Positions 23,763 to 34,781 of a stretch of DNA of 64,000 nucleotides are shown here, one piece after another. The translations under genes and the position numbers were made by a program. This DNA comes from Triticum aestivum (lineage: Eukaryota > Streptophyta > Magnoliopsida > Poales > Poaceae). A model generated the notes under the pieces. That model saw nothing but the letters and a program-made list of their open reading frames with translations. It had not been told where the DNA came from and searched no databases. Numbering within the stretch: the stretch's first letter is position 1; the number at the start of each line of letters is the position of its first letter. The stretch lies in contig NC_057797.1 in assembly GCF_018294505.1 (NCBI RefSeq), positions 128,714,051-128,778,050 on the forward strand, read 5' to 3'.

Positions 23763-24326
23763 CTATTTAAAGAATACTTCATCTATTTCCCTTCTTTCAT
23801 TCATGAACATATCATTTTCATGGTCTAGCAAATAGTGTTCTAAAGGATCACTAGGAGGTACGGCAATAGAAGCAAGACCAATAATTTCATCCTTACTAGA
23901 TAATTCTTCCTCATGATGTTGTTTACTAAATTTAGAGAAATTAAACTCATGAACCATATCATCCAATCCAATGGTAACAACATTCTTTGTGCAGTCTATG
24001 GTAGCATTGACAGTATTTAAGAAGGGTCTACCAAATATAATGGGACAAAAGCTATCTTGTGGGGAACCAAGAACAAGAAAATCAGCAGGATATTTAGTCT
24101 TCCCACACAAGACTTCAACATCTCTAACAATTCCAATTGTTGCAATAGTATCTCTATTAGCAAGTTTAATAGTAACATCAATATCTTCTAACTCAGCAGG
24201 TGCAATTTCATTCTTAATTTCTTCGTATAAAGTATGCGGTATAACACTAGCACTTGCACCCATATCACATAAGCCATGATAACAATGGTCTCCTATTTTA
24301 ACAGAAATAACAGGCACGCCTACCAC
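23763..24326 (-). pseudogene. Aspartic protease region of element A
   Basis: Protease that would cut Gag-Pol. The frame begins MVGVPVISVKIGDHCYHG and has the active-site triad D-M-G-A at residues 22-25 (LCDMGASASVIP), then IIFGRPFLNTVNA around residue 100, the usual second strand of retroviral-type proteases. An acidic linker with FNFSKFSKQHHEEELSS follows. The frame is the same phase as the gag C-terminal frame upstream, with a TAG at 24384 between them, so gag and protease were once one reading frame. Confidence 0.85.
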
Positions 24327-24383
24327 AGGTCTATGTTTATCTTTATCACAAGGTTTAGCAATTCTAGCAGTTTCACCTTCGAA

Positions 24384-25477
24384 CTAAATAACATGCCCAT
24401 CAATATTATCAGACAAGAGATCTTTAACAATAGCAATATTAGGTTCTACTTTAACTTTCTCAGGAGGTGTATAAGTTCTAATATTGCTTTTACGAACAAC
24501 AGTTGAAGCTTTAGCATGATCCTTTATTCTAACAGGGAAAGGTGGTTTCTCAATATAAGAAGTAGGAACAATAGGATCATTATAAGTGACAGTCTTTTCT
24601 TCAACTTTAATAGGTGCAGCTACTTTTACTTCTATGGGAGGATGATATTTAAACCACTTCTCCTTAGGGAGATCGACATAAGTAGCAAAAGATTCACATA
24701 AAGAAGCTACTATCTCAGAGTCAAGTCCATATTTAGTGCTAAACTTACGGAAAATATCGGTATCCATAAAAGATTTAACACAATCAAACTTAGGTGTCAT
24801 ACCTGACTCCTTACCTTCGTTGAGGTCCTAATCTTCAGAGTTGTGTTTAATTCTATCCAATAAATTCCATCTGAATTCAATAGTCTTCATCATAAATGAG
24901 CCAGCACAAGAAGTATCAAGCATGGTTTGATTATTATGACAAAGCCGAGCATAAGAACTTTGCATAATTATTTCTCTCAAGAGCTCATGATTGGGGCATG
25001 AATATAACATTGATTTAAGCCTCCCCCAAGCTTGAGCGATGCTTTCTCCTTCGCGAGGCCAGAAATTATATATATATAATTGCGATCACGATGAACAAGA
25101 TGCATAGGGTAATAATTTTGATGAAATTCCAACTTCAATCTTTTATAGTCCCATGATCTCATATCATCACATAGCCTATACCATATCAATGCGTCTCCCT
25201 TCAAAGATAAAGGGAAGACCTTCTTCTTAGCAACATCATCGGGTATACCTGCAAGCTTAAATAATCCACAAACTTCATCCACATATATTAAGTGATCATC
25301 AGGATGCTTTGTTCCATCTCCTGTAAAAGGGTTATCTAGCAGTTTTTCTATCATACCCGAAGGATACTCATAAGGAATTTCATTTTAAATAGGTTCAGTA
25401 GGTTGAGGAGAAACTCTTTGCTCTACTGGATGGGGTGAAGATACCCCGAACAAGCCCCTCAAAGAATTACTTTCCAT
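24384..25477 (-). pseudogene. gag: Gag of element A, frameshifted at a TA repeat
   Basis: Capsid protein of element A. Starts at ATG 25477 (MESNSLRGLFG) with an in-frame TAA near 25387. The gag core lies in 25354-25080 (GTKHPDDHLIYVDEVCGLF, FPLSLKGDALIWYRL), with the usual NYYPMHLVHRDRNYIYN word. A TA dinucleotide run at about 25069-25080 shifts the frame; the continuation is in the next phase from 25010 (MLYSCPNHELLREII, then DTSCAGSFMMKTIEFRWNLL), a stop at 24828, and a C-terminal part 24384-24800 rich in Lys/Pro/Val (KVAAPIKVEEKTVTYNDPI). No CCHC knuckle is seen, as is common in Athila gags. Confidence 0.85.
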
Positions 25478-25554
25478 AGTAACAAGTGACAGTAAATTTT
25501 AGCATACTATATAAATTTTTCCTTACCAAATTCCACCTACCAAAGGCGCTACAC

Positions 25555-25572
25555 TCCCCGGCAACGGCGCCA
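25555..25572 (-). other. tRNA-Asp primer binding site of element A
   Basis: Minus strand TGGCGCCGTTGCCGGGGA, 11 bases inside the 5' LTR. It is complementary to the 3' end of plant tRNA-Asp and is the same site as in element D. Confidence 0.88.
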
Positions 25573-25583
25573 GAAAAGAGTCT

Positions 25584-27098
25584 TGATGACCCACAAGTAT
25601 AGGGGATCTATCGTAGTCCTTTCGATAAGTAAGAGTGTCGAACCCAACGAGGAGCAGAAGGAAATGATAAGCGGTTTTCAGCAAGGTATTCTCTGCAAGT
25701 ACTGAAATAAGTGGTAACGGATAGTTTTGTGATAGGATAAATTGTAACGAGCAACAAGTAACAAAAGTAAACAAAGTGCAGCAAGGTGGCCCAACCCTTT
25801 TCTAGCAAAGGACAAGCCGGAACAAACTCTTATAATAGGAAAAGCGCTCCCGAGGACACATGGGAATATCGTCAAGCTAGTTTTCATCACGTTCATATGA
25901 TTCGCGTTCGATACTTTTATAATTTGATATGTGGGTGGACCGGTGCTTGGGTGTTGTTCTTACTTGAACAAGCATCCCACTTATGATTAACCTCTATTGC
26001 AAGCATCCGCAACTACAACAAAAGTATTAAGGTAAACCTAACCATAGCATGAAACATATGGATCCAAATCAGCCCCTTACGAAGCAACGCATAAACTAGG
26101 GTTTAAGCTTCTGTCACTCTAGCAACCCATCATCTACTTATTACTTCCCAATGCCTTCCTCTAGGCCCAAATAATGGTGAAGTGTTATGTAGTCGACATT
26201 CACATAACACCACTAGAGGCTAGACAACATACATCTTATCAAAATGTCAAACGAATACCAAATTCACATGACTGCTCATAGCAAGACTTCTCCCTTGTCC
26301 TCAGGAACGAACGTAATTACTCACAAAGCATATTCATGTTCATAATCAGAGGGGTAATAATATGCATATAGGATCTGAACATATGATCTTCCACCAAATA
26401 AACCAACTAGCATCAACTACAAGGAGTAATCAACACTACTAGCAACCTACTAGCACCGACCCTGGTCTTTGAGACAAGAATTGGATACAAGAGATGGACT
26501 AGGGTTTGGAGATGAGATGGTGCTGGTGAAGATGTTGATGGAGATTGCCCTCTCCCGATGAGAGGAGCGTTGGTGATGACAATGGTGATGATTTCCCCCT
26601 CCCGAAGGGAAGTTTCCCTGGCAGAACAGCTCTGCCGGAGATCTAGATTGGATCCGCCAAGGTTCCGCCTCGTGGCGGCGGAGTCTCGTCCCGAAAAGTT
26701 TCTCTCTATTTTTTTCTCATCGAAAGACCTCATATAGGAGAAGATGGGCATCGGAGAGCCACCAGGGGGCCCACGAGGTAGGGGGCGCGCCCTAGGGGGG
26801 GCGCCCCCCACCCTCGTGAGCAGGGTGTGGGCCCCCTGGCCTTCATCTTTTGCGTGGATTTTTCTTTATTTCTTTTAAGACGTTCTGTGGAGTTTCAGGA
26901 CTTTTGGAGTTGCATAGAATAGGTCTCTAATATTTGCTCCTTTTCCAGACCAGAATTCCAGCTGCCGGCATTCTCCCTCCTTATGTAAACCTTGTAAAAT
27001 AAGAGAGAATAGCCATAAGTATTGTGACATAAAGTGAAATAATAGTCCATAATGCGATAAATATCGATATAAAAGCATGATGCAAAATGGACGTATCA
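25584..27098 (-). repeat. 5' LTR of element A (1515 bp)
   Basis: Direct repeat of 3279-4778 with TG...CA ends. It is 15 bp longer because of an insertion in the GC-rich inverted repeat near 26780-26805 (GGGGGCGCGCCCTAG), suggesting replication slippage in that hairpin. Confidence 0.93.
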
Positions 27099-28920
27099 AT
27101 TCAACATTTATATTCTTCATTATTCCGGAGTGTCTCAACAATTCATGGTGTTGTTTCTCGTTGTCATTCTCGGATTTTGAAGACCGAATAAGAGTTCCTC
27201 TTAAATCATAACCCGTTCTTTCAAAGATTAGTGATTCAAGCTTGATGCCATTCTCTCATTATTGTTTTCGATTGTGAGAATGCTTTTCACCCATTAGGAG
27301 CAATTCAGGGGTCTTTTCAGTTTGATTCATCCAAAGCCCATCATCTCAGAATTATTCATTCCAGCTTTCAGCTCTCCTTCTCCAAATATTACCAGTGCAT
27401 CATTCAAATATTCTCTAATCATCTCGTGATCTCTTTGTTCTCTTGTATCAAATTCTCTCAAGCATCTTTGTTCATTTGCTAATTCTTCCTGGTGTTTTGT
27501 GCCTTTGCTACTTTCATTTTCAAGTCTTACGGTGGTTTGCTCAAGATTCTCTTCCATGGTTATCATATCAATTCATTTGTTCTTTTCAAGTCCTACCGGT
27601 GGTTCGTTGAAGACCTTCCCAAGTTTGCGCAATATCTATCTTAAATCCTTTCTACGACAATAAGTAGTATGCCAAATCCGTTGTTTGTCATCAATTTAAA
27701 TTGCTGAAGGATACGCATAACATAATTCTTATTCTTGTTTCATCCAAGTGATTAACTCCTTATTTCAGAGGCTCTTCAAATTCTTGGTTTCAATTTCTCA
27801 TCTTTCTTTCCGGAGTTCCAAGTTATTTCAATTACATCATTTCAAAGCTTCATCTAAGCATTGCAAGGCTTCTCCCAGAGTTCTTTTCAACTTTCCCTTT
27901 CGTTTGATCATCCTTTTATTACCGGAGTTCTTCATGGTGGCTCATAAAGGATCCTTTTCATTCTTCGTTTGTTCTTCAAGATTTCTTTCGAAGTTAAGAT
28001 CCGCCAAGCTATACTCTCAAATAAACATGGTGTTCTACACATGTCTTGTTTGGAGGAATTCAAGCTTTCTTTATCTTGCATTCTGTAGTGCAATTCTTTC
28101 TACCTTATCTTTTGAGATGGTGTTATGTCATTTTGACAATTTCCTTGTGTTTCATGATTCACAAGTTCAGGAATGAGATTTTTTTAACCCATCACTTTCT
28201 TCCTTGGAGTTATCTTGGGTTATATTTCACCTAAAGCTTTCCCTAGGGATTGTTGCTATTTATGGTTCTTATAAATGATCCAAGTTCTTCTTTCATCCTC
28301 CCGGTGAAATAAGTTTCTCATCTCCTTGTTCATATCAATCCAATCTATTGTTTTTCGTTAGTGGCAGAATTTCACCTCAAGATTGTGAGATGTTTTCCAT
28401 AAGCCCACAACAAGCTTACTCTTTTTATTGTAGGTTTTCCAACAACTCCGTTCGACCCTTCTCCTAAAGATGTTTTTTTCAAGCTCAGTTGAGGTAGAAG
28501 ATGTTGTTTTCTCCTCCGTTCTTTCGATTCCATTCTTACATTTCTTCTGGAGGCACAGCGAGGTTGCTCCATTCTCTCATCATCTTGAGTTGTGAGGATC
28601 GTGTTCTTTTCATGCTTATCCATTTAACCGGAGTGTCGTGTCCTCTTTTCAAGTTATTTTCATCTTATAAAGTCTTGCATCTCTTTTCAACCAGAGTGAT
28701 GTCCGGATTTGTTCTTCCTTGTTCCTCTTTTCTAACGGAGTGTTTTCAACTTCGTTCATCTCCGTTGTTTTCTATTCTCAAAGGGTTTAACCTCTCAAGG
28801 TTCTTTGGTTTCACTCGTTTGTCAAAGAAGCAGCTTAGTTTTACCTCTTCTCTTCCTCTTCCGTTTCCTCTGGTGCCACCCTAGATCTCGGGACGAGATC
28901 CTCTCGTAGTGGTGGAGTGT
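27099..28920 (+). mobile_element. Chromovirus C: 3' spacer between pol and LTR
   Basis: About 1.8 kb, strongly T/C-rich on the plus strand, with no credible gene; open frames on the minus strand are Glu/Lys-rich artefacts of purine composition. Words such as CCGGAGTG/CCGGAGTT and TTTCAAG recur every 60-150 bp (27127, 27810, 27919, 28630 and others), suggesting a degenerate tandem repeat. Near the end the plus strand reads TCTCGGGACGAGATCCTCTC, coding SRDEILS, the same residues that close pol in element B. A purine-rich AGTGGTGGAGTGT follows directly before the LTR (polypurine tract, about 28908-28920). Confidence 0.65.
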
Positions 28921-29453
28921 TGTAACGCCCCGGATACAACTTTCCATATTTGTAACTCCGACTCTTGCCTTTCCCGGAGATGCGATATGAGATTCCCTTC
29001 GTGGTTCGGGTTTTGTCTTTGTTTTGCATTTTGTTCATGTCATGCATTTCATATCATGTCATCATGTGCATCGCATTTGCATACGTGTTCATCTCACGCA
29101 TCCGAGCTTTTTCCCCGTTGTCCGTTTTGCAATCCGACACTTCTACGTGCACCGGCACACCCCTCTTGTCTCTTTTCGTGAGCGGGTGTTAAACATTCTC
29201 GGAATGGACCGAGATTTGCCAAGTGGCCTTGGTACACCACCACTAGACCGCCTGTCAAATTTCGTTCCATTTGGAGTCCGTTTGATACTCCAACGGTTAA
29301 CCGGGGAACCGCAAAGGCCTCATGTGTGTTACAGCCCAACACCCCTCCAAAACGGCCCAATAACCCATCCAAACCACTCCCATGTCCTCCGTCGTCGGAT
29401 CACGATCACGTGGTCGAAAACTACACTCCATTTGGACACTCCAAACCCCTACC

Positions 29454-29461
29454 TATAAATA
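29454..29461 (+). promoter_or_regulatory. TATA box of C LTR
   Basis: TATAAATA, 530 bp into the LTR, followed within 60 bp by the GC-rich transcribed-looking block. Confidence 0.6.
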
Positions 29462-29642
29462 TGTGCACCCCGTCCAAATTCGTGGTCTAACCCTAGTCTT
29501 CTTCCTCATCGCGCCGCCAGTCACATCCACCCCATGCCCGGACATGTCCGCCACTGCCCCACGCCCAATCGCCACGCGCCACGTGTCCCTGCGTCGCCCT
29601 CCGCCGCCGCGACCCGCGAGGCCAGCGGCCGGCCCGCCCGCG

Positions 29643-30156
29643 NNNNNNNNNNNNNNNNNNNNNNNNNNNNNNNNNNNNNNNNNNNNNNNNNNNNNNNNNN
29701 NNNNNNNNNNNNNNNNNNNNNNNNNNNNNNNNNNNNNNNNNNNNNNNNNNNNNNNNNNNNNNNNNNNNNNNNNNNNNNNNNNNNNNNNNNNNNNNNNNNN
29801 NNNNNNNNNNNNNNNNNNNNNNNNNNNNNNNNNNNNNNNNNNNNNNNNNNNNNNNNNNNNNNNNNNNNNNNNNNNNNNNNNNNNNNNNNNNNNNNNNNNN
29901 NNNNNNNNNNNNNNNNNNNNNNNNNNNNNNNNNNNNNNNNNNNNNNNNNNNNNNNNNNNNNNNNNNNNNNNNNNNNNNNNNNNNNNNNNNNNNNNNNNNN
30001 NNNNNNNNNNNNNNNNNNNNNNNNNNNNNNNNNNNNNNNNNNNNNNNNNNNNNNNNNNNNNNNNNNNNNNNNNNNNNNNNNNNNNNNNNNNNNNNNNNNN
30101 NNNNNNNNNNNNNNNNNNNNNNNNNNNNNNNNNNNNNNNNNNNNNNNNNNNNNNNN
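29643..30156. other. Sequence gap (514 N)
   Basis: Run of N in the GC-rich part of the C LTR. Open frames reported across it are meaningless. Confidence 0.99.
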
Positions 30157-32104
30157 GCCCCGCGCCAGCTGACGAGCTGACCGGTGCCATGCACCACGTC
30201 CCACGCCACTGCGCCCCGCTCGTCGGCGCCCCGCGCACCACCGCCGCCAACTGTCGCCCCGCGCGCCGCCCAGATCCTCCGCCGTCGCCCGAGCCTGCCA
30301 TAGCCGACCTCCTCACCGGAGACGCCGCCCGCGCCGCCCTTGCGCCGCCGACGAGCTCCTGGTGCCTGACACCGCCGGCCGCTGCGTCTCCTCTCCCTCG
30401 CTGTCGTCCTCTGCGCCGTGCCTTGAGCTCCGCCCCTCACCGGAATTCTTGCATTGCCGGAATCCTCCCAGAGCGCGCCGAAGCTCTCTCCAGCTAGATC
30501 CAGCCCAGGTGGATGAGATCCACCGGTTCATCGTCCAAACGCCCCGGATCCGTCCCGATCCACTCCGTCCCGGGATCTCTCCGTCCCGCGTTGACTTTCT
30601 CGGAGGTTGATTTTTCTCCAAGTCCCGAATCTGTGTTATTTTGTGCCCCACTTCATCATGACATACCCCACGACCGTAGGTCCGTTTCATGCATATAAGA
30701 TATCAAAATGTTGATTGAGAGATGCTCTTCATTTCATTCCATTGTAGCATGCTTGTTTGAGTTCATTTGGATGCACAATTCATTGATGCAAGAGTGCTAT
30801 AAATTGTTAGGTGTTGTTACTTATCAGAGTATGAGGATTTGTCATTTTTGTCACATTTGTTGTGTGCATCATATGAGCATGAGCTCTACATGTGTTTTGA
30901 ACTATGCCATGCCATATTTACAGGGCTGCTTGCCATGTATTTTTGTGATCAATGTCGTGACTAGCACAAGCATGCAAAGTAGCCTTCGTGATATTGTTGT
31001 TTTCAGAGACTTAGGATTTTGCTAAGTCCTTGTTCTACTGTTATTTTGATGCCATGTAAACATGATGCTACAGTGAGATACTTGCTTGTTTTGAGTATCT
31101 TTAGTAAGGGTGTTTTGGACATATAGTTATGCTCTATCCATCCATGCCCCTGTTTGAATTTATGGAGTGGCCTAACATGTCTTAATCTTGCTCTACTTTT
31201 GCTATAAAATGTTTCTGGCAGATTGTTTACATGTTAATCAATTTTTCCATGGTTGTTGCTAGTAATCCATGCATGCTATGAACTTGCTTTTGCGAGGGTT
31301 AGCTTCATGAACATGTCATCTTGTTGTAGGTATGCTTGTTTTGTAATGCAGGGCCTTGTGATGAGTGATTTGAGCTCGCAAAGATGCCTTCATAATTCTG
31401 CTTATGCCATGCTCAGTTTTCTGCGAAGTCTGAAACTGTTATAAAACTTGCTATGTTTACATGGGTGCCATCATATCTTTTGTGCCTTTTTGGCTCATGA
31501 TCAGTAAGTGACTTTTGTTCTATACATTTAGTAGATTCATTCCATGCCTTGTATTGCTATGATATGTTCCTATAGCATGTTGTTTTCTTGATTAAACATG
31601 GCTTCCTGATGTTATTTCTGGCATGTTACTATTTTCACTAAGTCTGCGAAGCTGATATCTTTTGCACTTTTGCCATGCTTGTTTGAACCTGCTCTTGTGT
31701 GATTTAGCTGTAGCTCAGTGTTCTTGTTTCGGCAAGCATCTTGAGTACATCACTGCTATATGCCTTGTTGATATGTTGGGGTGCAGTAGCTTAGTTTTTT
31801 GTTGCATTCTAGAGGGCATCGTGCTGTTAATTGCAGAATTGTGCCATTCTTGTTTTGCTTGCCATTTGCAAACCGTGCATCCATTTCCGGTGATCTTTAT
31901 ATCGATTTCGACCGAAATCATCTCATCTTTCTAGCGGCACACTTGGTTTGCCAAGATGATGCCTTGGTCTTTCTTTTCCTTTCGGAGCACGCATATGCAT
32001 TGCCTATCACATCTTGCATATCATGCCATGTTTTGCATCATGTTGATTGTGCATTGCACCGTGATTGATTGTTGGTCCTTTGCTTGTGTTCTTGCCTTGG
32101 GTAG

Positions 32105-32463
32105 AGCCGGGAGATGAGTACGTGATCGAGGAACCTATTGAATATGCTGACGAGGATCAAGCTTTCGACAACTTTGAGAACTTTGCAGGTAAGATGACCA
32201 TACCCTCGAAATCACTTCTATCTTTGCTTGCTAGTTGTTCGCTCTATTGCTATGCCACCATACCTACCACTTGCTTTATCATGTCTCCCATATTTCCATG
32301 TCAAGCCTCTAACCCACCTTTCCTAGCAAACCATTGTTTGTCTATGTTACCGCTTTGCTCAGCCCCTCTTATAGCATTGCTAGTTGCAGGTGAAGATGAA
32401 GTTTGTTCCAGGTTGGAACATGAATATTGTTGGGATATCATTATTATATCTTATTTACTTTAA
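32105..32463 (+). other. Exon-intron-exon-like acidic coding segment in the C LTR
   Basis: After an acceptor-like TTGGGTAG (ending 32104) an open frame codes an acidic stretch (EPGDEYVIEEPIEYADED and on) to 32188. A consensus donor CAG|GTAAG follows at 32188/32189 and an acceptor TTGCAG ends at 32389. Joining 32188 to 32390 keeps the same frame open (GEDEVCSRLEHEY) to a TAA at 32461-32463. The intron would be 201 bp and AT-rich. Function unknown; it could be part of a spliced leader or small protein made from the LTR. Confidence 0.4.
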
Positions 32464-32706
32464 TGCATCTATATACTTGGTAAAGGGTGGAAGGCTCGAC
32501 CTTATGCTTGGTGTTTTGTTCCACTCTTGCCGCCCTAGTTTCCGTCATACCGGTGTTATGTTCCTTGAATTTGCGTCCCTTATGCGGTTGGGTGTTATGG
32601 GAACCCCTTGACAATTCGCTTTGAATAAAAATCCTCCAGCAAGGCCCAACCTTGGTTTTACATTTGCCTAACAACCTATCACCTTCCCTTGGGTTCTGTA
32701 GACCCG

Positions 32707-32911
32707 NNNNNNNNNNNNNNNNNNNNNNNNNNNNNNNNNNNNNNNNNNNNNNNNNNNNNNNNNNNNNNNNNNNNNNNNNNNNNNNNNNNNNNNNNNNNNN
32801 NNNNNNNNNNNNNNNNNNNNNNNNNNNNNNNNNNNNNNNNNNNNNNNNNNNNNNNNNNNNNNNNNNNNNNNNNNNNNNNNNNNNNNNNNNNNNNNNNNNN
32901 NNNNNNNNNNN
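32707..32911. other. Sequence gap (205 N)
   Basis: Second run of N inside the C LTR. Confidence 0.99.
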
Positions 32912-33596
32912 CTAAGTGTTGGTCCGAACCAGAGCCACTTGCGGCGCCACCTCGGGGAAACTTGAGGGTTGGTTTTAGTTGTACATAGTGTTCATCTAGT
33001 GTTGCCCTGAGAACGAGATATGTGCAGCTCCTATCGGGATGTCGGCGCATCAGGCGGTCTTGCTGGTCTTGTTTTACCATTGTCAAAATGTCTTGTAACC
33101 GGGATTCCGAGTCTGATCGGGTCTTCCTGGGAGAAGGAATATGCTTCGTTGACCATGAGAGCTTGTGATGGGCTAAGTTGGGACACCCCTGCAGGGTTTT
33201 GAACTTTCGAAAGCCGTGCCTGCGATTATGGGCAAATGGGAATTTGTTAATATCTGGTTGTAGAGAACTTGACACTTAACTTAATTAAAATGCATCAACC
33301 GCGTGTGTAGCCGTGATGGTCTCTTTTCGGCAGAGTACGGGAGGTGAACACGGTTCTGGTGTTATGCTTGTGCGTAAGTAGTTTCAGGATCACTTCTTGA
33401 TCCCTTCTAGCTTCACGACCGTTGCGTTGCTTCTCTTCTCGCTCTTATTTGCGTATGTTAGCCACCATATATGCTTAGTGCTTGCTGCACCTCCACCTCA
33501 TTACCCTATCCTACCCATGAGCTTAAATAGTCTTGATCTCGCGGGTGTGAGATTGTTGAGTCCTCGTGACTCACAGATACTGCCAAACAGTTGCAG

Positions 33597-33705
33597 GTGT
33601 CGATGATAGCAGTGCAGATGACGCAACTGAGGTCAAGTGGGAGCTCGATGAAGATCGTGTTTGTTGTGTTATTTCTTTTCCCATTGATCAGTAGTGGAGC
33701 CCGGT
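33597..33705 (+). other. Second acidic exon-like stretch in the C LTR
   Basis: An acceptor-like TTGCAG ends at 33596; the following frame codes VDDSSADDATEVKWELDED and continues to a TAG near 33695. Composition and splice context match the stretch at 32105 and the terminal stretch in the LTR of B. Confidence 0.35.
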
Positions 33706-33902
33706 TGAGACGATCGGGGATCTAGCATTTGGGGTTGTCTTTCTTTATTTTTGGTTCCGTAGTCGGACCTTTGATTGTACCTTGGATGGTGTATGAACTA
33801 TTTATGTATTGTGTGAAGTGGCGATTGTAAGCCGACTCTTTATCCCTTTCTTATTCAGTACATGGGATGTGTAAAGATTACCCCTCTTACGACATGCCTA
33901 CC

Positions 33903-33954
33903 ATGCGGCTATGCCTCTAAGTCGTGCCCCGACACGTGGGAGATATAGCCGCAT
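33903..33954 (+). repeat. Hairpin near the 3' end of the C LTR
   Basis: Perfect 10-bp inverted repeat ATGCGGCTAT (33903-33912) and ATAGCCGCAT (33945-33954). The 32-nt loop contains a second small stem, CGTG/CACG. It lies 13 bp before the LTR end and may act in 3' end formation or integrase recognition. Confidence 0.6.
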
Positions 33955-33967
33955 TGTGGGTGTTTCA

Positions 33968-34781
33968 CCGCAGGCGGAGGCGAAGTCGGTGCGCCGCCCT
34001 GTCCTCCTCCTCCCTAAACGCCACGGCGGCCTCAGCCTCGCCCCCTCCCTCTTCCTCTTGCGGCCGGCTCTGCCGCCACGAGCTCTTGGGAAGGAAGTGC
34101 CCGCTGTCGAGCGAAGGCCCTCATCACCACCATTGGAGCACCAGCACGCCCTCTCGCCATGACAAAGGGAAGAAAGGAGTCGAGGTGGAGAAGATGAGCG
34201 CTGAAGTATCGAAGGACGTCGTCCCCCTCCCCTTCTTCTTATAAAGAGGTGGGGCCGAAGTTTGGCCGCCCCGCTCGACCAATCTAGCTGCCAAGGGGCA
34301 CAGGGAATCGGAACCGACCCGCTGCTCCAATCAGCGACGACCCAGTTTCCCGCCTCCACATTATGGCTTGTGCCCTCCGCGTCCACCACCTACCCTTCTC
34401 AGGGCATGAAGGACACGTGGCATGCGAACCAGAATCAAGAGGACGACTGAAGCGACCGCATTCCACCCCGTGATCGTGGGGCGCGGGCACCTTGAAGGTC
34501 GCGACCCGAGTCCACCTAGTAAATGAGTCGCGCCCCTACGCTTTCCTCCCTTCTATGGGGAAGGCGTGGGCCGCCTCTTTACCATTTGCTACGATGTGAC
34601 ACATGAGGGCAGCAACCACCCCACACATGACCCCCACGTCGTGCATTCGACGTGGGTCGTGGGGAAGTGCGACGGGCGAGGGAGTTACAGCAGTACGATC
34701 CGACCCCGCATGCCCGCACATCGTTTTGGGCCAAGCCCAACAACGCGTCGTGCTTATGTATGGCCCAGGCCCGGGGGCTCC
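33968..34781 (+). mobile_element. Element F: 3' internal remnant next to its LTR
   Basis: GC-rich sequence between the end of the C LTR and the F LTR. It contains no certain gene. The minus strand from about 34390 has a 163-codon frame rich in Arg/Ser/Gly, and TTTATAAG (minus strand, about 34240) precedes a possible ATG at about 34160. That is the place where Tat elements such as E carry the start of their antisense gene, so this may be its truncated first exon. The purine-rich GGCCCGGGGGCTCC directly before the LTR (34768-34781) looks like the polypurine tract. C seems to have inserted here. Confidence 0.5.

Larger units (their letters stand above)
3279..27098 (-). mobile_element. Element A: complete Athila-lineage Gypsy element, interrupted by B
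   Basis: Two LTRs of about 1.5 kb (3279-4778 and 25584-27098) in the same orientation are flanked by a perfect 5-bp target-site duplication, ATTCA (3274-3278 and 27099-27103). On the minus strand the order is LTR, tRNA-Asp primer site, gag, protease, RT, RNase H, integrase, a 149-aa accessory ORF, a long 3' non-coding region, polypurine tract, LTR. Integrase is split by element B. Without B the element is about 9.9 kb. The LTRs differ at about 34 of 1500 positions by hand count, plus a 15-bp indel. The gag-pol order and the RT with FMDD and the FSVYG context fit the Athila lineage. Stops, frameshifts and a lost integrase aspartate make it non-functional. Confidence 0.92.
28921..33967 (+). repeat. 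3' LTR of chromovirus C (about 5.05 kb, two sequence gaps)
   Basis: Starts TGTAACGCCCCGGATACAAC after a polypurine tract and ends GTGGGTGTTTCA. The ends form a near-perfect inverted repeat (TGTAACGCCC against GGGTGTTTCA, expected GGGCGTTACA), so the right end carries one or two substitutions. Layout: U3 with TATA at 29454, a GC-rich Pro/Arg coding-like block (29500-30600), an AT-rich intron-like part rich in CATG (30700-32100), exon-like acidic stretches (32105-33670), and a terminal hairpin (33903-33954). The 5' LTR lies outside the window, so length rests on the terminal inverted repeat and on comparison with B. Confidence 0.75.

Noticed and set aside
3279..27098. CRISPR-like array or prokaryotic system
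   Set aside because: No short regular direct repeats with spacers; all repeats are long LTR pairs of eukaryotic retrotransposons.
27327..27566. Minus-strand Glu-rich frame (79 codons) resembling a coiled coil
   Set aside because: The whole spacer is T/C-rich on plus, which yields Glu/Lys/Arg codons on minus by composition.
29382..30497. 371-, 315- and 287-codon frames across 29.4-30.5 kb
   Set aside because: Most of their length is N; the frames are artefacts of the gap.
33898..34389. Minus-strand 163-codon frame as a cellular gene
   Set aside because: It crosses the C LTR end and GC-rich F sequence and has no domain. At best its middle is a remnant of the antisense gene of a Tat element.
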